Shown one piece after another: positions 1 to 9,870 of a DNA stretch of 64,000 bases; position 1 is the first letter of the stretch, and each line of letters starts with the position of its first letter. Source of the stretch: Psychrobacter sp. APC 3281 (GTDB taxonomy: Bacteria > Pseudomonadota > Gammaproteobacteria > Pseudomonadales > Moraxellaceae); NCBI RefSeq assembly GCF_030407815.1, contig NZ_JASDCS010000003.1, positions 248,001 to 312,000 on the forward strand, given 5' to 3'. The notes beneath the pieces were generated by a model. The model was not told the origin of the DNA and ran no database searches. It was given only the letters and a program-made list of their open reading frames with translations. The position numbers and the translations under genes were made by a program.

Positions 1-738
1 CGGCAGAGGACTATTCAACGAGACTAACTGGACGCCACTTGGCAATGAGATCATTGCGTTGATGTCATTAACTGGCTGTGCTGTGGTGTTTGTATAAGTG
101 GTGTGATACTCGATCACATCGCCTGGGGCAATATGATTGGCAGGAACGGCAACTTCACGTCCATCAGCATTTTTTAGAATTTTCATGACTTTGGTGTTGG
201 CATTGACCACGCCAGGCGTACTAAAGGTAGGGGTCAGTTGCAACGTATCCAAAGTTGCCGTCGTTGTCGTTACTTGATTGGTCACTGGCTGCTGCATAAT
301 CACTGGCGGGGTGACATTGGTTGCGACAGGTAGTACTTGCGTCACGCTGCTAGCAGGCGTGGTAATCACATCTACTTTAGTGACTTTATTGGTAATAGAG
401 TTAGTCACTGGTACGCTAGTAACGGTCGTCATACCTTGGACAATAGGAGACTGACGCACGACATAGCGTGGCACAGTGGTCACCTGAGTTACCGCGTACG
501 GCATGCCGTCTTGCATGGTGATACCGTTTGGCGTCGCCGTAATAGTAGCAGTTTTGCCATCAGAGTATTGCTCGACCACAGTGGTGCTACCGCTCGCAGA
601 TGAGCTAATAGCGATCTCAGGGGCAGCATTGGCCGATGATGCGGCCAACATGATGCCTGCTAGCAATGCAGACATAGCTGCATTTTTTGCCATAGTCGTT
701 TTAGCAGTTGGTGTTTGAAAATCATCGTTCATAATCAT
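1..738 (-). CDS. Secreted protein with DUF11-like repeat domain (partial, C-terminus outside window)
   Basis: The open frame runs from an ATG at 738 to the left edge (246 codons, no stop), so only the N-terminal part is visible. GAGGAG lies 6 nt before the ATG and fixes the start. A Sec signal peptide covers about residues 18-38 (hydrophobic SALLAGIMLAASSANA, probable cleavage after A38). A Thr/Val/Ser-rich stretch follows, and from about residue 190 a segment (VPANHIAPGDVIEYHTTY, then INAMISLPSGVQ) that resembles the beginning of the conserved extracellular repeat domain of the DUF11 type. The protein is therefore probably exported to the periplasm or cell surface. Its function is unknown, and the DUF11 resemblance is my reading of the motif only. 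Confidence 0.75.
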   Translation of the reverse strand, partial: MIMNDDFQTPTAKTTMAKNAAMSALLAGIMLAASSANAAPEIAISSSASGSTTVVEQYSDGKTATITATPNGITMQDGMPYAVTQVTTVPRYVVRQSPIVQGMTTVTSVPVTNSITNKVTKVDVITTPASSVTQVLPVATNVTPPVIMQQPVTNQVTTTTATLDTLQLTPTFSTPGVVNANTKVMKILKNADGREVAVPANHIAPGDVIEYHTTYTNTTAQPVNDINAMISLPSGVQLVSLNSPLP

Positions 739-1222
739 AAAAGACTCCTCAAAAATAATAGTAAGTAATACAACAATAGATAATGCTTAGATAAACAAAA
801 CCCCCGCTAAATGACACTGAAAAATATGCCAAATAACGAGGGTAGTAGTGCTGATATTAGCCTATGTATGCGATCAGACCATCATTATTTTTAGTAAAAG
901 CGCCGCAATACTAACTTGTATAAAAGCTATTCAATCTTAACTATTTCTTATTGAATAAACTGAATATTGAAGCTGTTGTGCACTCAAACTCAAATAATTA
1001 TGCGCCAAAACAAATCATGGATAAAAGCAGCATTGTGTAACCGAAATGGTATAAATGCTATCTATGTGTAGTACAGCTTTCATCTATGGAATTGCATAAC
1101 TAAGTAGTCAGGCGCAATCATTGTCATAAAAACTATTATTTAAAAGTCATTTCTCGAACTGTCTATCTTTGAGAACATCAAATTTATAGACTAGAACGCA
1201 GTGTAGCTATTAAGTGTAGCTA
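739..1222. other. Intergenic region upstream of the secreted-protein gene, downstream of greA
   Basis: This AT-rich spacer carries the 5' region of the minus-strand gene ending at the left edge and the 3' flank of greA. Apart from the 13-bp tandem repeat next to the greA stop I see no gene, no clear terminator and no RNA gene in it. Confidence 0.5.
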
Positions 1223-1225
1223 TTA
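1200..1225. repeat. 13-bp perfect tandem duplication spanning the greA stop codon
   Basis: The unit agtgtagctatta occurs twice head to tail, at 1200-1212 and 1213-1225. The second copy includes the greA stop codon (TAA on the minus strand, 1225-1223), so the duplication copies the stop into the 3' flank without altering the protein. Confidence 0.85.
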
Positions 1226-1699
1226 GTCGTATATAACTTTCATGACTTCATATTCAACCACGCCCTTTGGCGTTTCGATGCGTACTTCGTCGCCTTCGAA
1301 CTTACCAATCAAACCACGAGCGATTGGTGAGTTAACTGAGATTTTACCAGCTTTAAAATCAGCTTCATCATCGCCAACGATTTTGTACTGTTTTTCTTCT
1401 TCGGTGTCCATGTTTTCGATCACGACGCTGACACCAAACACGATACGGCCTTCTTTTGGTAGTGTCGAAGGATCGATGACTTGAGCGCCACCAAGTTTGG
1501 CTTCGATATCACGGATACGTGCTTCACAAAAACCTTGTTGCTCGCGGGCAGCATGGTATTCAGCATTTTCTTTCAAATCGCCGTGTTCGCGTGCTTCAGC
1601 AATCGATGCTGTGATGCGTGGACGGTCGACACTTTTTAGCTGTTTTAATTCGGCTTCTAGAGCCGCGTGTCCTTGCGGAGTCATTGGGTAACGTTGCAT
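1223..1699 (-). CDS. greA: Transcription elongation factor GreA
   Basis: GreA enters the RNA polymerase secondary channel and stimulates cleavage of backtracked transcripts. The protein is 158 aa, the same length as E. coli GreA. The N-terminal coiled coil (about residues 1-75) carries the invariant tip acids D41 and E44 in [11 protein letters not shown], followed by [13 protein letters not shown]. The C-terminal half is the FKBP-like domain ([25 protein letters not shown]). A strong hairpin lies in the 5' leader about 25 nt before the start. A terminator at 1877-1914 separates greA from carB upstream, so greA probably has its own promoter. In many gammaproteobacteria greA follows carAB, which matches this layout. 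Confidence 0.97.
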   Translation of the reverse strand: MQRYPMTPQGHAALEAELKQLKSVDRPRITASIAEAREHGDLKENAEYHAAREQQGFCEARIRDIEAKLGGAQVIDPSTLPKEGRIVFGVSVVIENMDTEEEKQYKIVGDDEADFKAGKISVNSPIARGLIGKFEGDEVRIETPKGVVEYEVMKVIYD

Positions 1700-1724
1700 G
1701 TTTTTTCCTTAAACCAATAACACC

Positions 1725-1749
1725 ACACCACCTCATAATGAGATGGTGT
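1725..1749 (-). promoter_or_regulatory. Hairpin in the greA 5' leader
   Basis: An 11-bp stem (acaccacctca / tgagatggtgt, one position G-U in the minus-strand RNA) with a 3-nt loop lies 26 nt upstream of the greA start. No U-tract follows, so it is not a plain intrinsic terminator. In E. coli the greA leader yields the GraL small RNA; this hairpin is in an equivalent place, but a link is only an inference. Confidence 0.5.
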
Positions 1750-1876
1750 CAGTGTTGTTGCAATGGATATAAAATATAAAAGAGTGATAATTAAGACGAT
1801 GTAATGAATAAGTTGGCCATCATTTATGAGTGTATTTCACCTCAGTTCAAGCATAGGCGCACTTAAGCTTACGTAA

Positions 1877-1914
1877 TAAAAAGCATAGTCGCAATTTAGC
1901 CACTATGCTTTTTA
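1877..1914. terminator. Rho-independent terminator behind carB (could work both ways)
   Basis: A perfect 12-bp stem (aaaaagcatagt / actatgcttttt) with a 12-nt loop has an A-run on one side and a T-run on the other, 116 nt beyond the carB stop codon. It separates carAB transcription from greA. Confidence 0.85.
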
Positions 1915-2029
1915 GGTCTATCACGGTAAAGGTATCGTTCCTCAAGCATGGTTGGCTATATTTAAAGCAAACAACGATACTTGAGTGAGCTTTTAGGCAA
2001 GCCTAACGGTTATGCTTAATCTACTGAAA

Positions 2030-5000
2030 TTATTCAGCCACGTCAATAGACTTTGCTTGCTCATGCAAATCTTGTAACTTATAGACATCAAACGGTAAGT
2101 CAATCGCGTAAGATTTGCAGACGGCATCAGCGGCACCTAACGTGGTGACGTAGAATACTTTGCCTTGTAGTGCACTACGGCGAATAGAGAACGAATCCTC
2201 TTGAGCTTGCTTACCTTCAGTGGTATTGATGATAAGGTCGATTTTGCCGTTTTTCAAGGCATCAACGATATGCGGGCGACCTTCAGTAACTTTGTTGATT
2301 TGCTGACTTTCGATACCAGCGTCGCTCAGTACCTTTTGCGTGCCAGTGGTCGAGACAATCTTAAAGCCAAAGTCTGCAAGCTGACGAGCAATCGGAGCGA
2401 TTTGGGCTTTGTCACTGTCACGAACTGAGATAAAGACCGTTTTTGTCTCGCCTTCAGTCGGTAGACCTGGCAGACGCTCGTTACTACCGATAATGGCCTT
2501 GTAGAATGCTTCGCCAAAGGTTTTGCCTACGCCCATAACTTCGCCCGTTGATTTCATCTCAGGACTCAAGATTGGGTCAACACCTGGGAACTTAGCGAAT
2601 GGGAATACCGCTTCTTTGACCGCATAGAATGCTGGGACAATCTCAGTGGTAAAGCCTTGATCTTTAAGCGAAGTACCAGCCATACAGCGAGCAGCAACCT
2701 GTGCTAACGAAGTACCGATACACTTAGAGACGAACGGTACTGTACGTGCAGCACGTGGATTCACTTCTAAGATATATACGGTTTCGCCTTTTACAGCGAA
2801 CTGTACGTTCATTAGACCGATAACGCCTAGCTCTTTTGCCATAGCGACCGTTTGCGCGCGCATCACATCACATAGCTCTTTAGACAGTGAATATGGTGGT
2901 AGTGAGCATGCTGAGTCACCTGAGTGGACACCAGCCTGTTCGATATGTTGCATGATACCGCCGATGACGACATCAGTACCATCACATACACAGTCTACGT
3001 CGACTTCGATAGCATCATCTAAGAAACGATCTAGTAGGACAGGCGCTTCGTTCGATGCTTGTACCGCAGTACGTAGGTAATGTCTTAGCTCGTCTTCGTT
3101 GTAGACGATTTCCATCGCGCGGCCACCTAATACATAAGATGGACGTACAACCAATGGATAGCCTACGTCTTTTGCTTTAACCAAGCCATCTTCCAAGCTG
3201 GTCGCTAAAGCGTTTGATGGCTGTACTAGGTTTAGCTGCTGAATCATATGCTGGAAACGCTCACGGTCTTCGGCACGGTCAATTGCATCTGGGCTAGTAC
3301 CGATGATTTTAACGCCTGCTGACTCTAGTGCACGAGCAAGTTTCAATGGTGTTTGGCCACCGAACTGTACAATCACGCCATCAGGGTTTTCGATACGAAC
3401 AATCTCTAGCACGTCTTCTAATGTGATTGGCTCAAAGTATAGACGGTCAGAAGTGTCATAATCGGTTGAAACCGTTTCAGGGTTACAGTTGACCATGATG
3501 GTCTCGTAACCATCTTCACGCATAGCAAGCGCTGCGTGTACACAGCAGTAATCAAACTCAATACCTTGGCCGATACGGTTAGGACCGCCACCGATAACCA
3601 TGATTTTCTTTTTGTCTGTTGGGTTTGCTTCACATTCGCTATCGTACGTCGAGTACATATAAGCCGTGCTAGTAGCAAATTCTGCGGCACAGGTATCGAC
3701 ACGCTTATAGACTGGATAGACGTTTAGATCCCAGCGCTTTTTGCGTAGTTGCTTTTGTGAGATACCAAGCAATTTAGCCAAACGCAAATCTGACAAACCT
3801 TTACGTTTAAAGCTACGTAGATTCTTCTCGTTTAATCCGCCAAAACCCAGTGATTTTACGGTAGCTTCTGTTTTAACGATGTCTTCGATCTGTACCAAGA
3901 ACCATGGGTCAATCTTGGTAAAGTTAAACACTTCATCGACACTCATACCGACGCGGAATGCATCAGCAACGTAGTAGATACGCTCAGGTGTTGGAATGGT
4001 TAGGCGGTTGATGATTTCGCTACGCGCTTTTTCGGCGCTTACTTTTGACAAGTCAATTTGCTCGTCAAAACCATCCGCACCTGTTTCCATACCGCGCAAT
4101 GCTTTTTGCATAGACTCTTGGAAGTTACGACCGATCGCCATCACTTCACCGACCGATTTCATCTGAGTCGATAAGATATTGTCTGCTTGTGGGAATTTTT
4201 CGAAGTTAAAACGAGGTATCTTGGTCACAACATAATCAAGCGCAGGCTCAAAGCTGGCTGGCGTTTTGCCACCAGTGATGTCGTTTTGCAATTCGTCTAG
4301 CGTGTAACCAATGGCCAGTTTTGCTGCGATTTTTGCAATCGGGAAGCCAGTGGCTTTTGAGGCTAGGGCAGACGAGCGTGATACGCGTGGGTTCATCTCG
4401 ATGACGACCATGCGACCAGTATCAGGGTTGATACCGAACTGTACGTTTGAGCCGCCTGTTTCAACACCAATCTCACGCAGTACTGCTAATGACGCATTAC
4501 GCATGATTTGGTATTCTTTGTCGGTCAAAGTCTGTGCTGGTGCGACGGTGATTGAGTCACCGGTATGCACGCCCATTGGGTCAAAGTTTTCGATGGCACA
4601 AATGATGATGCAGTTGTCGTTTTTGTCACGAACCACTTCCATCTCGTATTCTTTCCAACCAATCAATGACTCATCGATAAGCAGTTGATGGTTTGGAGAC
4701 AAGTCAAAACCGCGCTCGCAGATTTCGATGAACTCATCGCGGTTATAAGCGATACCGCCGCCTGAGCCACCCATCGTGAATGATGGACGAATGATACACG
4801 GATAGCCCATTTTTTCTTGAGTGGCAAACGCTTCTTCCATGGTTTCAGCCGTTTCAGCGCGAGGGCACTCAAGGCCGATACGCTTCATGGCTTTATCAAA
4901 TAAGTTGCGGTCTTCTGCCATCTCGATTGAGTCTTTGGTCGCGCCAATCAATTCGCAGTTATACTTGGTCAATACGCCATGCTTGTCTAGCTCTAGCGCA

Positions 5001-5293
5001 CAGTTTAGTGCTGTCTGGCCGCCCATCGTTGGCAAGATTGCATCTGGACGTTCTTTGGCAATGATTTGCTCAACGGTCTGCCAAGTAATCGGCTCGATAT
5101 AGGTCGCGTCAGCCATGACAGGGTCGGTCATGATGGTCGCAGGGTTTGAGTTGACCAAGATGACGCGGTAGCCTTCTTCTTTTAGTGCTTTACACGCCTG
5201 TGCGCCTGAATAGTCAAACTCACATGCTTGGCCGATGACGATAGGGCCTGCGCCAATGATAAGAATGCTTTTTATGTCGGTACGTTTTGGCAT
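2030..5293 (-). CDS. carB: Carbamoyl-phosphate synthase large chain
   Basis: CarB uses ammonia delivered by CarA, bicarbonate and two ATP to make carbamoyl phosphate for arginine and pyrimidine synthesis. At 1087 aa it is the usual length (E. coli 1073). Two homologous ATP-grasp halves are visible: the first begins with [22 protein letters not shown], the second with [20 protein letters not shown] near residue 565. Glycine-rich nucleotide loops ([30 protein letters not shown]) are present in both. The last ~140 residues form the MGS-like allosteric domain ([11 protein letters not shown] ... [17 protein letters not shown]). It lies 153 bp downstream of carA in the same direction, so the two form a carAB operon ending at the terminator near 1900. 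Confidence 0.98.
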   Translation of the reverse strand: MPKRTDIKSILIIGAGPIVIGQACEFDYSGAQACKALKEEGYRVILVNSNPATIMTDPVMADATYIEPITWQTVEQIIAKERPDAILPTMGGQTALNCALELDKHGVLTKYNCELIGATKDSIEMAEDRNLFDKAMKRIGLECPRAETAETMEEAFATQEKMGYPCIIRPSFTMGGSGGGIAYNRDEFIEICERGFDLSPNHQLLIDESLIGWKEYEMEVVRDKNDNCIIICAIENFDPMGVHTGDSITVAPAQTLTDKEYQIMRNASLAVLREIGVETGGSNVQFGINPDTGRMVVIEMNPRVSRSSALASKATGFPIAKIAAKLAIGYTLDELQNDITGGKTPASFEPALDYVVTKIPRFNFEKFPQADNILSTQMKSVGEVMAIGRNFQESMQKALRGMETGADGFDEQIDLSKVSAEKARSEIINRLTIPTPERIYYVADAFRVGMSVDEVFNFTKIDPWFLVQIEDIVKTEATVKSLGFGGLNEKNLRSFKRKGLSDLRLAKLLGISQKQLRKKRWDLNVYPVYKRVDTCAAEFATSTAYMYSTYDSECEANPTDKKKIMVIGGGPNRIGQGIEFDYCCVHAALAMREDGYETIMVNCNPETVSTDYDTSDRLYFEPITLEDVLEIVRIENPDGVIVQFGGQTPLKLARALESAGVKIIGTSPDAIDRAEDRERFQHMIQQLNLVQPSNALATSLEDGLVKAKDVGYPLVVRPSYVLGGRAMEIVYNEDELRHYLRTAVQASNEAPVLLDRFLDDAIEVDVDCVCDGTDVVIGGIMQHIEQAGVHSGDSACSLPPYSLSKELCDVMRAQTVAMAKELGVIGLMNVQFAVKGETVYILEVNPRAARTVPFVSKCIGTSLAQVAARCMAGTSLKDQGFTTEIVPAFYAVKEAVFPFAKFPGVDPILSPEMKSTGEVMGVGKTFGEAFYKAIIGSNERLPGLPTEGETKTVFISVRDSDKAQIAPIARQLADFGFKIVSTTGTQKVLSDAGIESQQINKVTEGRPHIVDALKNGKIDLIINTTEGKQAQEDSFSIRRSALQGKVFYVTTLGAADAVCKSYAIDLPFDVYKLQDLHEQAKSIDVAE

Positions 5294-5446
5294 AGTTAGA
5301 GCTACCTTCGTTTGGGTGATAATTTGAGTAATCTTTATTTTTGGTAACGCTCAAGGCGTTTTATACTTGCAGTGCTTTATTTAGTGCCGCTTGAACCGCT
5401 ATGGACAATTCAAGCGTTTACTTATTATGTAGTTATAATCAACCGT

Positions 5447-6688
5447 TTACGCTTGGGCAGTTTTAGACGCTTCCATCATATCCGCAAACTTATCAAATAA
5501 TGGCGCGCAGTCATGTGGACCAGGGCTGGCTTCTGGGTGACCTTGGAAGCTAAAGACTGGCTTGTTGGTCAGCTCGATACCTTGGTTAGTACCATCGAAT
5601 AATGAACGATGGGTAGATTTAACGTTGTCAGGTAGCGTGTCTTCATCGACTGCAAAACCATGGTTCTGACTAGTAATCATAACCGTGCCAGTCGCTAGAT
5701 CTTGTACTGGATGGTTGGCACCATGATGGCCAGTTTTCATCTTGATAGTATTTGCACCGCTAGCCAAACCAATCAGCTGATGGCCTAAGCAGATGCCAAA
5801 CGTTGGCACGTCAGTTTGCTCAATGATATGACGTACCGCATCGATAGCATAATCACAAGCTGCAGGATCGCCAGGGCCGTTTGATAAGAAGATGCCATCT
5901 GGGTTCATTGCTAGCACATCTGCGATAGGGGTCTGTGCTGGTACAACCGTCACGTGACAACCGCGGTCGACGAGCATGCGTAAGATGTTGGTTTTGCTAC
6001 CGAAGTCATAAGCGACGACGTTGTATTTAGAATCGATGTGAGTGCCGAGTTGCTTAAAGAAGCCGCCAGTACCGCTATCATGACTGCCAGGGATATCACG
6101 GTTGAGTAGGGTGTCTGATAAATCCCAGGTACCCGCTGTCCACTCAAAGTTCTCTGTAGTGCAGCATTCTTTTGCCAAGTCCATACCCTTTAGACCTGCA
6201 AAGCCTTTCGCTAACTCAATCGCTTTTTGCTCATCGTCGCTGCTGATAGTCTCGCCGTTTGAGGCAGTCATGATACAGCCGTTCTGTGCACCCTTATCAC
6301 GTAATAGACGTGTTAGCTGACGCGTATCAATTTCAGCGATAGCCACTGTCTCATTACGCTGTAGATAGTCGCTGAGTGACTCTGAGTTACGGAAGTTAGA
6401 GGTTGCCATGGTGGCATCACGGATGATAAGACCGTCTGCCCACACTTTGTGGCCGTTGCCAGATTCTGTGTCCTCGCTATTGGTGCCTGTATTACCGATG
6501 TGAGGGTAAGTCAAAGTCACCAGCTGGCGGGCATAACTTGGATCGGTTAGGATTTCTTGATACCCTGTCATGGCTGTGTTAAATACCACTTCACCAATAC
6601 GATGACCTAGGCTGCCGATACTGACACCGCGAAAGATTGTACCGTCTGCTAGTGCCAAAATTGCTTGTATTTCTGCCGATGAATTCAA
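5447..6688 (-). CDS. carA: Carbamoyl-phosphate synthase small chain (glutaminase)
   Basis: CarA hydrolyses glutamine and channels ammonia to CarB. The N-terminal CPSase domain ([16 protein letters not shown] ... [19 protein letters not shown]) is followed by a class I glutamine amidotransferase domain with the triad C300 (GICLGHQL), H384 and E386 (GHPEASPGP). At 413 aa it is longer than E. coli CarA (382 aa), mainly through an insertion at about residues 180-215. Translation most likely starts at TTG (6688-6686): GGAGG sits 6 nt upstream and no in-frame ATG fits. TTG is also the annotated carA start in E. coli, as I recall. The TTG overlaps the stop of an 11-codon upstream ORF. Confidence 0.96.
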   Translation of the reverse strand: MNSSAEIQAILALADGTIFRGVSIGSLGHRIGEVVFNTAMTGYQEILTDPSYARQLVTLTYPHIGNTGTNSEDTESGNGHKVWADGLIIRDATMATSNFRNSESLSDYLQRNETVAIAEIDTRQLTRLLRDKGAQNGCIMTASNGETISSDDEQKAIELAKGFAGLKGMDLAKECCTTENFEWTAGTWDLSDTLLNRDIPGSHDSGTGGFFKQLGTHIDSKYNVVAYDFGSKTNILRMLVDRGCHVTVVPAQTPIADVLAMNPDGIFLSNGPGDPAACDYAIDAVRHIIEQTDVPTFGICLGHQLIGLASGANTIKMKTGHHGANHPVQDLATGTVMITSQNHGFAVDEDTLPDNVKSTHRSLFDGTNQGIELTNKPVFSFQGHPEASPGPHDCAPLFDKFADMMEASKTAQA

Positions 6689-6720
6689 GGATTGCCTCCG
6701 CTGTTATTGGTGAGTGCCAT
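6685..6720 (-). promoter_or_regulatory. Possible 11-codon upstream ORF overlapping the carA TTG start
   Basis: ATG at 6720 opens a frame encoding [11 protein letters not shown], whose TGA stop overlaps the carA TTG start (TTGA). The carA Shine-Dalgarno GGAGG lies inside this mini-ORF. The arrangement would allow translational coupling. The ORF has no obvious Shine-Dalgarno of its own and may be chance. Confidence 0.3.
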
Positions 6721-7190
6721 CGTGTTTTGTTGGCCTAAAATTGCTCCGTATCCTTTTATTTACGGCATTTGACTGTTGTCATATAGAAGTAAAAAAAGGG
6801 CGATACACAAAAATTTTCCACAAAAAAGCGAGAAGACATTATTGATGAAAACTACAAAACCCACTAGATAGTGAATAGGTAACTTGCATCATGTCCGCTC
6901 GCTTAGGCACAGATTTTGCGTATTATATACAAAATAGACGGTTATAGCTAGCCGATTTACTGGATTAATAGTCATTTCATGGCTAATAATGAGGTCTTTA
7001 TAAAGATATCGACTTTATAAAATAGCCTAAGCAGACACTGACTCCTTTCTCTTTTATCAAAATCAACATCTAGCGTGTATTAATAGCGCTGGATTTTCGC
7101 AGTTGGCTTTGCCACAATGGACAGCGAAGCGCTAGACCCAATTTTTATGATCGTTTGTTATAACAATAATGAAGATGACAAGGAGTCGTT
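6689..7190. other. Divergent intergenic region carA / gamma-carbonic anhydrase gene
   Basis: Promoters for carAB (leftward) and the gamma-carbonic anhydrase-like gene (rightward) must lie here. The carA-proximal 30 nt hold the mini-ORF and SD. Near the right end lies a nested inverted repeat (7084-7134). The middle is AT-rich and shows no ORF. Confidence 0.5.
7084..7134. repeat. Nested inverted repeat / structured leader upstream of the gamma-carbonic anhydrase gene
   Basis: Three concentric pairings are visible: outer tagcgc (7084-7089) with gcgcta (7129-7134), middle ttcgc (7096-7100) with gcgaa (7124-7128), inner ttggc (7103-7107) with gcca (7111-7114). Together they would fold a 51-nt hairpin ending 56 nt before the ATG at 7191. 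No U-tract follows. Confidence 0.5.
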
Positions 7191-7727
7191 ATGATTTATC
7201 AGTATTTAGACAAAACCCCAGAGTTTGCTGTACCGTTCAACGGTTGGGTAGCAGATTCAGCGCAAGTGATGGGCGATGTATATTTAGGCCATCAAGCCAA
7301 TATTTGGTTCGGTGCAGTGATACGCGGTGACAACGATCGTATCCATATCGGTGACTATAGTAATGTCCAAGAAAACAGTGTGATTCATACTGATGCAGGT
7401 ATTGAGGTGAAAATCGGTAATTACGTGACTATCGGCCATTTGGCTATGTTGCACGGCTGTGAAGTCGGTGATAATAGCTTGATTGGCATTGGCGCTGTGG
7501 TACTTAACAATGTCAAAATCGGTAAAAACTGTCTGATAGGGGCGAAAGCCTTGATTACTGAAGGTCAGGTTATTCCTGATAACTCGCTAGTGATGGGCGC
7601 GCCTGCAAAAGTGGTCAAGACGCTAACAGATGAGCAAGCAGCGATGCTAAAAATGTCAGCGCTACATTATGCTGAGCGTTGTCAGAAATTTAAAACAGGC
7701 TTAACAGAAATAGCGATGCCTGACTAA
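7191..7727 (+). CDS. Gamma-carbonic anhydrase family protein (left-handed beta-helix)
   Basis: The 178-aa protein has the hexapeptide-repeat left-handed beta-helix of the gamma-carbonic anhydrase/YrdA family (VYLGHQANIWFGAVIRGDNDRI-type turns). The three metal-binding histidines are present as H66 (VIHTDAG), H83 and H88 (IGHLAMLHGC), so it can bind zinc or a similar metal as a trimer. Whether it hydrates CO2 or does something else is not settled for many family members. AGGAG lies 5 nt before the ATG. It is transcribed away from carA and followed by a HAD phosphatase gene. Confidence 0.92.
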   Translation: MIYQYLDKTPEFAVPFNGWVADSAQVMGDVYLGHQANIWFGAVIRGDNDRIHIGDYSNVQENSVIHTDAGIEVKIGNYVTIGHLAMLHGCEVGDNSLIGIGAVVLNNVKIGKNCLIGAKALITEGQVIPDNSLVMGAPAKVVKTLTDEQAAMLKMSALHYAERCQKFKTGLTEIAMPD

Positions 7728-7886
7728 GGGTAAGTAAACGAGCTAAGTTTAAAGAGATAGACGATAGGGTGTGAGCTGTATTTAATTGATGTGCTATTTA
7801 AATGATGTAATCATACTTAATACACAACTGTACCCAATTTTATTAAACGATTCATATTTTTTCGCAACCAACGATAAGGTCTCACC

Positions 7887-8588
7887 ATGCAGGCAAATCA
7901 AGCACAAACAAAACAAAAACAACTGGCATTATTTGATTTAGATCATACATTACTTGATGTCGATAGCGATTATCTCTGGGGCGAGTATATCGTAAAGCAT
8001 GACCTTGTCGATGAGGCGCAGTACCGCACTGCCAATCAGAAATTTTATAATGACTATATCGAAGGCACGCTAGACGCGACAGAGTACAATGAGTTTGTCG
8101 CGCAGTTTTTGAGTAGTTTGCCGCTTGATAGACTTGATGAGCTAAGAGAAGACTATATCAAAAGCGAAATCGAGCCACATATTCGCCCAAAAGCGATGGA
8201 AGCATTATGTCAGCACATTGAGCAAGGACACGATGTGGTGATTATTTCTGCGACCAATGATTTTGTAGTATCGGCTATTGCCAAGCGTTTTGGCGTGGAA
8301 GAAGCCAATGTATTGGCGACGCCGCTAGAGATCAAAGACAATCGTTATACAGGTAAGCTAATTGATAGACCAAACTTCCAAGCGGGCAAAATATACCATT
8401 TGGATAAATGGCTGAATAAACAGCAAGCCTCTGGCATCACTTTTGAAAAGACGTACGCGTATTCAGATTCCAAAAATGATATTCCGTTACTCGAATGGGC
8501 TGATGTGGCCGTTTGCGTATCACCTGATGATGCGCTGCATGCGCATGCCTTGGCCCATCGCTGGGCAGTAGAAGATTGGTCAATTTAG
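7887..8588 (+). CDS. HAD-superfamily phosphatase, subfamily IB (SerB-like)
   Basis: The 233-aa protein shows the HAD motifs: motif I LFDLDHTLL with nucleophile D17 and acid D19, motif II VVIISATND, and motif III/IV AYSDSKNDIPLLEWA. The helical C1 cap between residues about 25 and 90 places it in subfamily IB, the group containing phosphoserine phosphatase and small phospholipid or phosphocholine phosphatases. The physiological substrate cannot be read from sequence. It is a cytoplasmic enzyme without signal peptide, located upstream of prfB. Confidence 0.88.
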   Translation: MQANQAQTKQKQLALFDLDHTLLDVDSDYLWGEYIVKHDLVDEAQYRTANQKFYNDYIEGTLDATEYNEFVAQFLSSLPLDRLDELREDYIKSEIEPHIRPKAMEALCQHIEQGHDVVIISATNDFVVSAIAKRFGVEEANVLATPLEIKDNRYTGKLIDRPNFQAGKIYHLDKWLNKQQASGITFEKTYAYSDSKNDIPLLEWADVAVCVSPDDALHAHALAHRWAVEDWSI

Positions 8589-8713
8589 GCTGTCCAATCT
8601 AATAATAGTAGCAACATTGGCATCAGCGATAATTAGCGAACCATTTAGTATCAATCTCATTTAAAATAGCGCCACATTCGTTATTTATTTTTATTAGAAA
8701 AACAGGAACATTT

Positions 8714-9809
8714 ATGGAAATCAATCCGTATCAAGAGCAAATTAAAGACTTATCAGAGCGTGGGCAGGATTTGCGGAGGTATCTTTGACTTCGATGGTAA
8801 GCAAGAACGCTTAGAAGAAGTCAATTTAGAGTTAGAAAACCCTGAGCTATGGAACGATCCAGAGCGCGCGACCAAAATTAATAAAGAAAAAAGTCACCTT
8901 GATGGTGTCATCGATGTGGTGGTCTCTCTTGAAACCACACTAGAAGACGCGTCTGCCATGCTAGAGTTGGCAGTCGAAGCAGAAGATGAGTCATTGCTAG
9001 CCGATGTGCAGAGCGAGCTAGATAGTGCTGAGAAACGCGTTGCTGATTTAGAATTCCGCCGAATGTTTAGCGGTGAGATGGATCCAAACAATTGCTACTT
9101 GGATATTCAATCAGGCAGTGGCGGCACCGAAGCGCAAGATTGGGCCGAAATGCTGCTGCGTATGTATACGCGCTGGGCAGAAGCACATGGTTTCAAAGTA
9201 GATGTAATTGAAGTGTCATCAGGCAGTGTGGCTGGTATTAAGTCTGCAACCATTGAGATCAAAGGCGATTATGCGTTTGGCTGGTTACGTACCGAAATTG
9301 GTGTCCATCGTCTAGTACGTAAATCACCATTCGATAGTAATAATGGTCGTCATACGTCGTTTGCTGCGGTGTTTGTCTCGCCTGAGATTGACGACAACGT
9401 CGAGATTGATATCAATCCAGCGGACTTGCGTATCGATACCTACCGTTCATCTGGCGCGGGTGGTCAGCACGTAAACACGACAGATTCTGCGGTACGTATT
9501 ACCCATGAGCCGTCGGGCGTGGTAGTGACCTGTCAGAACGAGCGTAGTCAACATGGTAACAAAGCCACCGCGATGAAAATGCTACGTGCTAAGCTCTATG
9601 AGCTGGAAATGCAAAAACGTATGGAATCACAGCAAGCAGTCGAAGATGGTAAGTCTGATGTTGGCTGGGGCAGTCAAATTCGTTCGTACGTGCTCGATGA
9701 CTCACGCATCAAGGATTTGCGTACGGGTGTTGAAACCTTTAACACTGGTGCGGTACTAGATGGTGACCTCGATCAGTTTATTGAAGCGAGTCTAAAAGCA
9801 GGACTGTAA
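8714..9809 (+). CDS. prfB: Peptide chain release factor 2, with programmed +1 frameshift
   Basis: RF2 reads UAA and UGA stop codons and triggers peptide release. The gene is in two frames. Translation starts at ATG 8714 and runs 24 codons to CTT 8783-8785, followed by an in-frame TGA (8786-8788). A +1 shift that skips T8786 continues in the frame from 8787 to the stop at 9807-9809, giving 364 aa (E. coli RF2 is 365). The shift site has the classic elements: internal SD-like CGGAGG, then TAT CTT TGA C. Key motifs are SPF at about residues 204-206 (codon recognition) and GGQ at about 249-251 (peptidyl-tRNA hydrolysis). Starting the gene at the ATG near 8760 would be an annotation error. Confidence 0.97.
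8774..8789 (+). promoter_or_regulatory. Programmed ribosomal +1 frameshift site of prfB
   Basis: The sequence cggagg tat ctt tga c contains the internal Shine-Dalgarno-like stimulator (8774-8779), the slippery CTT and the TGA stop with its following C. When RF2 is scarce the ribosome pauses at TGA and slips +1, so RF2 autoregulates its synthesis. The mechanism is established for E. coli prfB; here it is inferred from the near-identical site. Confidence 0.95.
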
Positions 9810-9870
9810 AAGGCTGTTTTAAATAAGCAGCCGTTTTAAAATAGCAACCAATATTTAATTAAGGAAAATT

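Larger units (their letters stand above)
1700..2029. other. carB-greA intergenic region
   Basis: The spacer holds the greA leader hairpin (1725-1749) and the terminator behind carB (1877-1914). The greA promoter should lie between them, around 1750-1870, but I could not assign -35/-10 boxes with confidence. No ORF of note. Confidence 0.5.

Noticed and set aside
337..718. Two plus-strand frames (337-603 and 503-718)
   Set aside because: They lie antisense to the secreted-protein gene, which has a signal peptide and a good Shine-Dalgarno; the plus-strand translations show no motif.
8760..9809. prfB starting at a codon near 8760
   Set aside because: It would remove the first 24 residues and ignore the frameshift site; the true start is ATG 8714 in the other frame.
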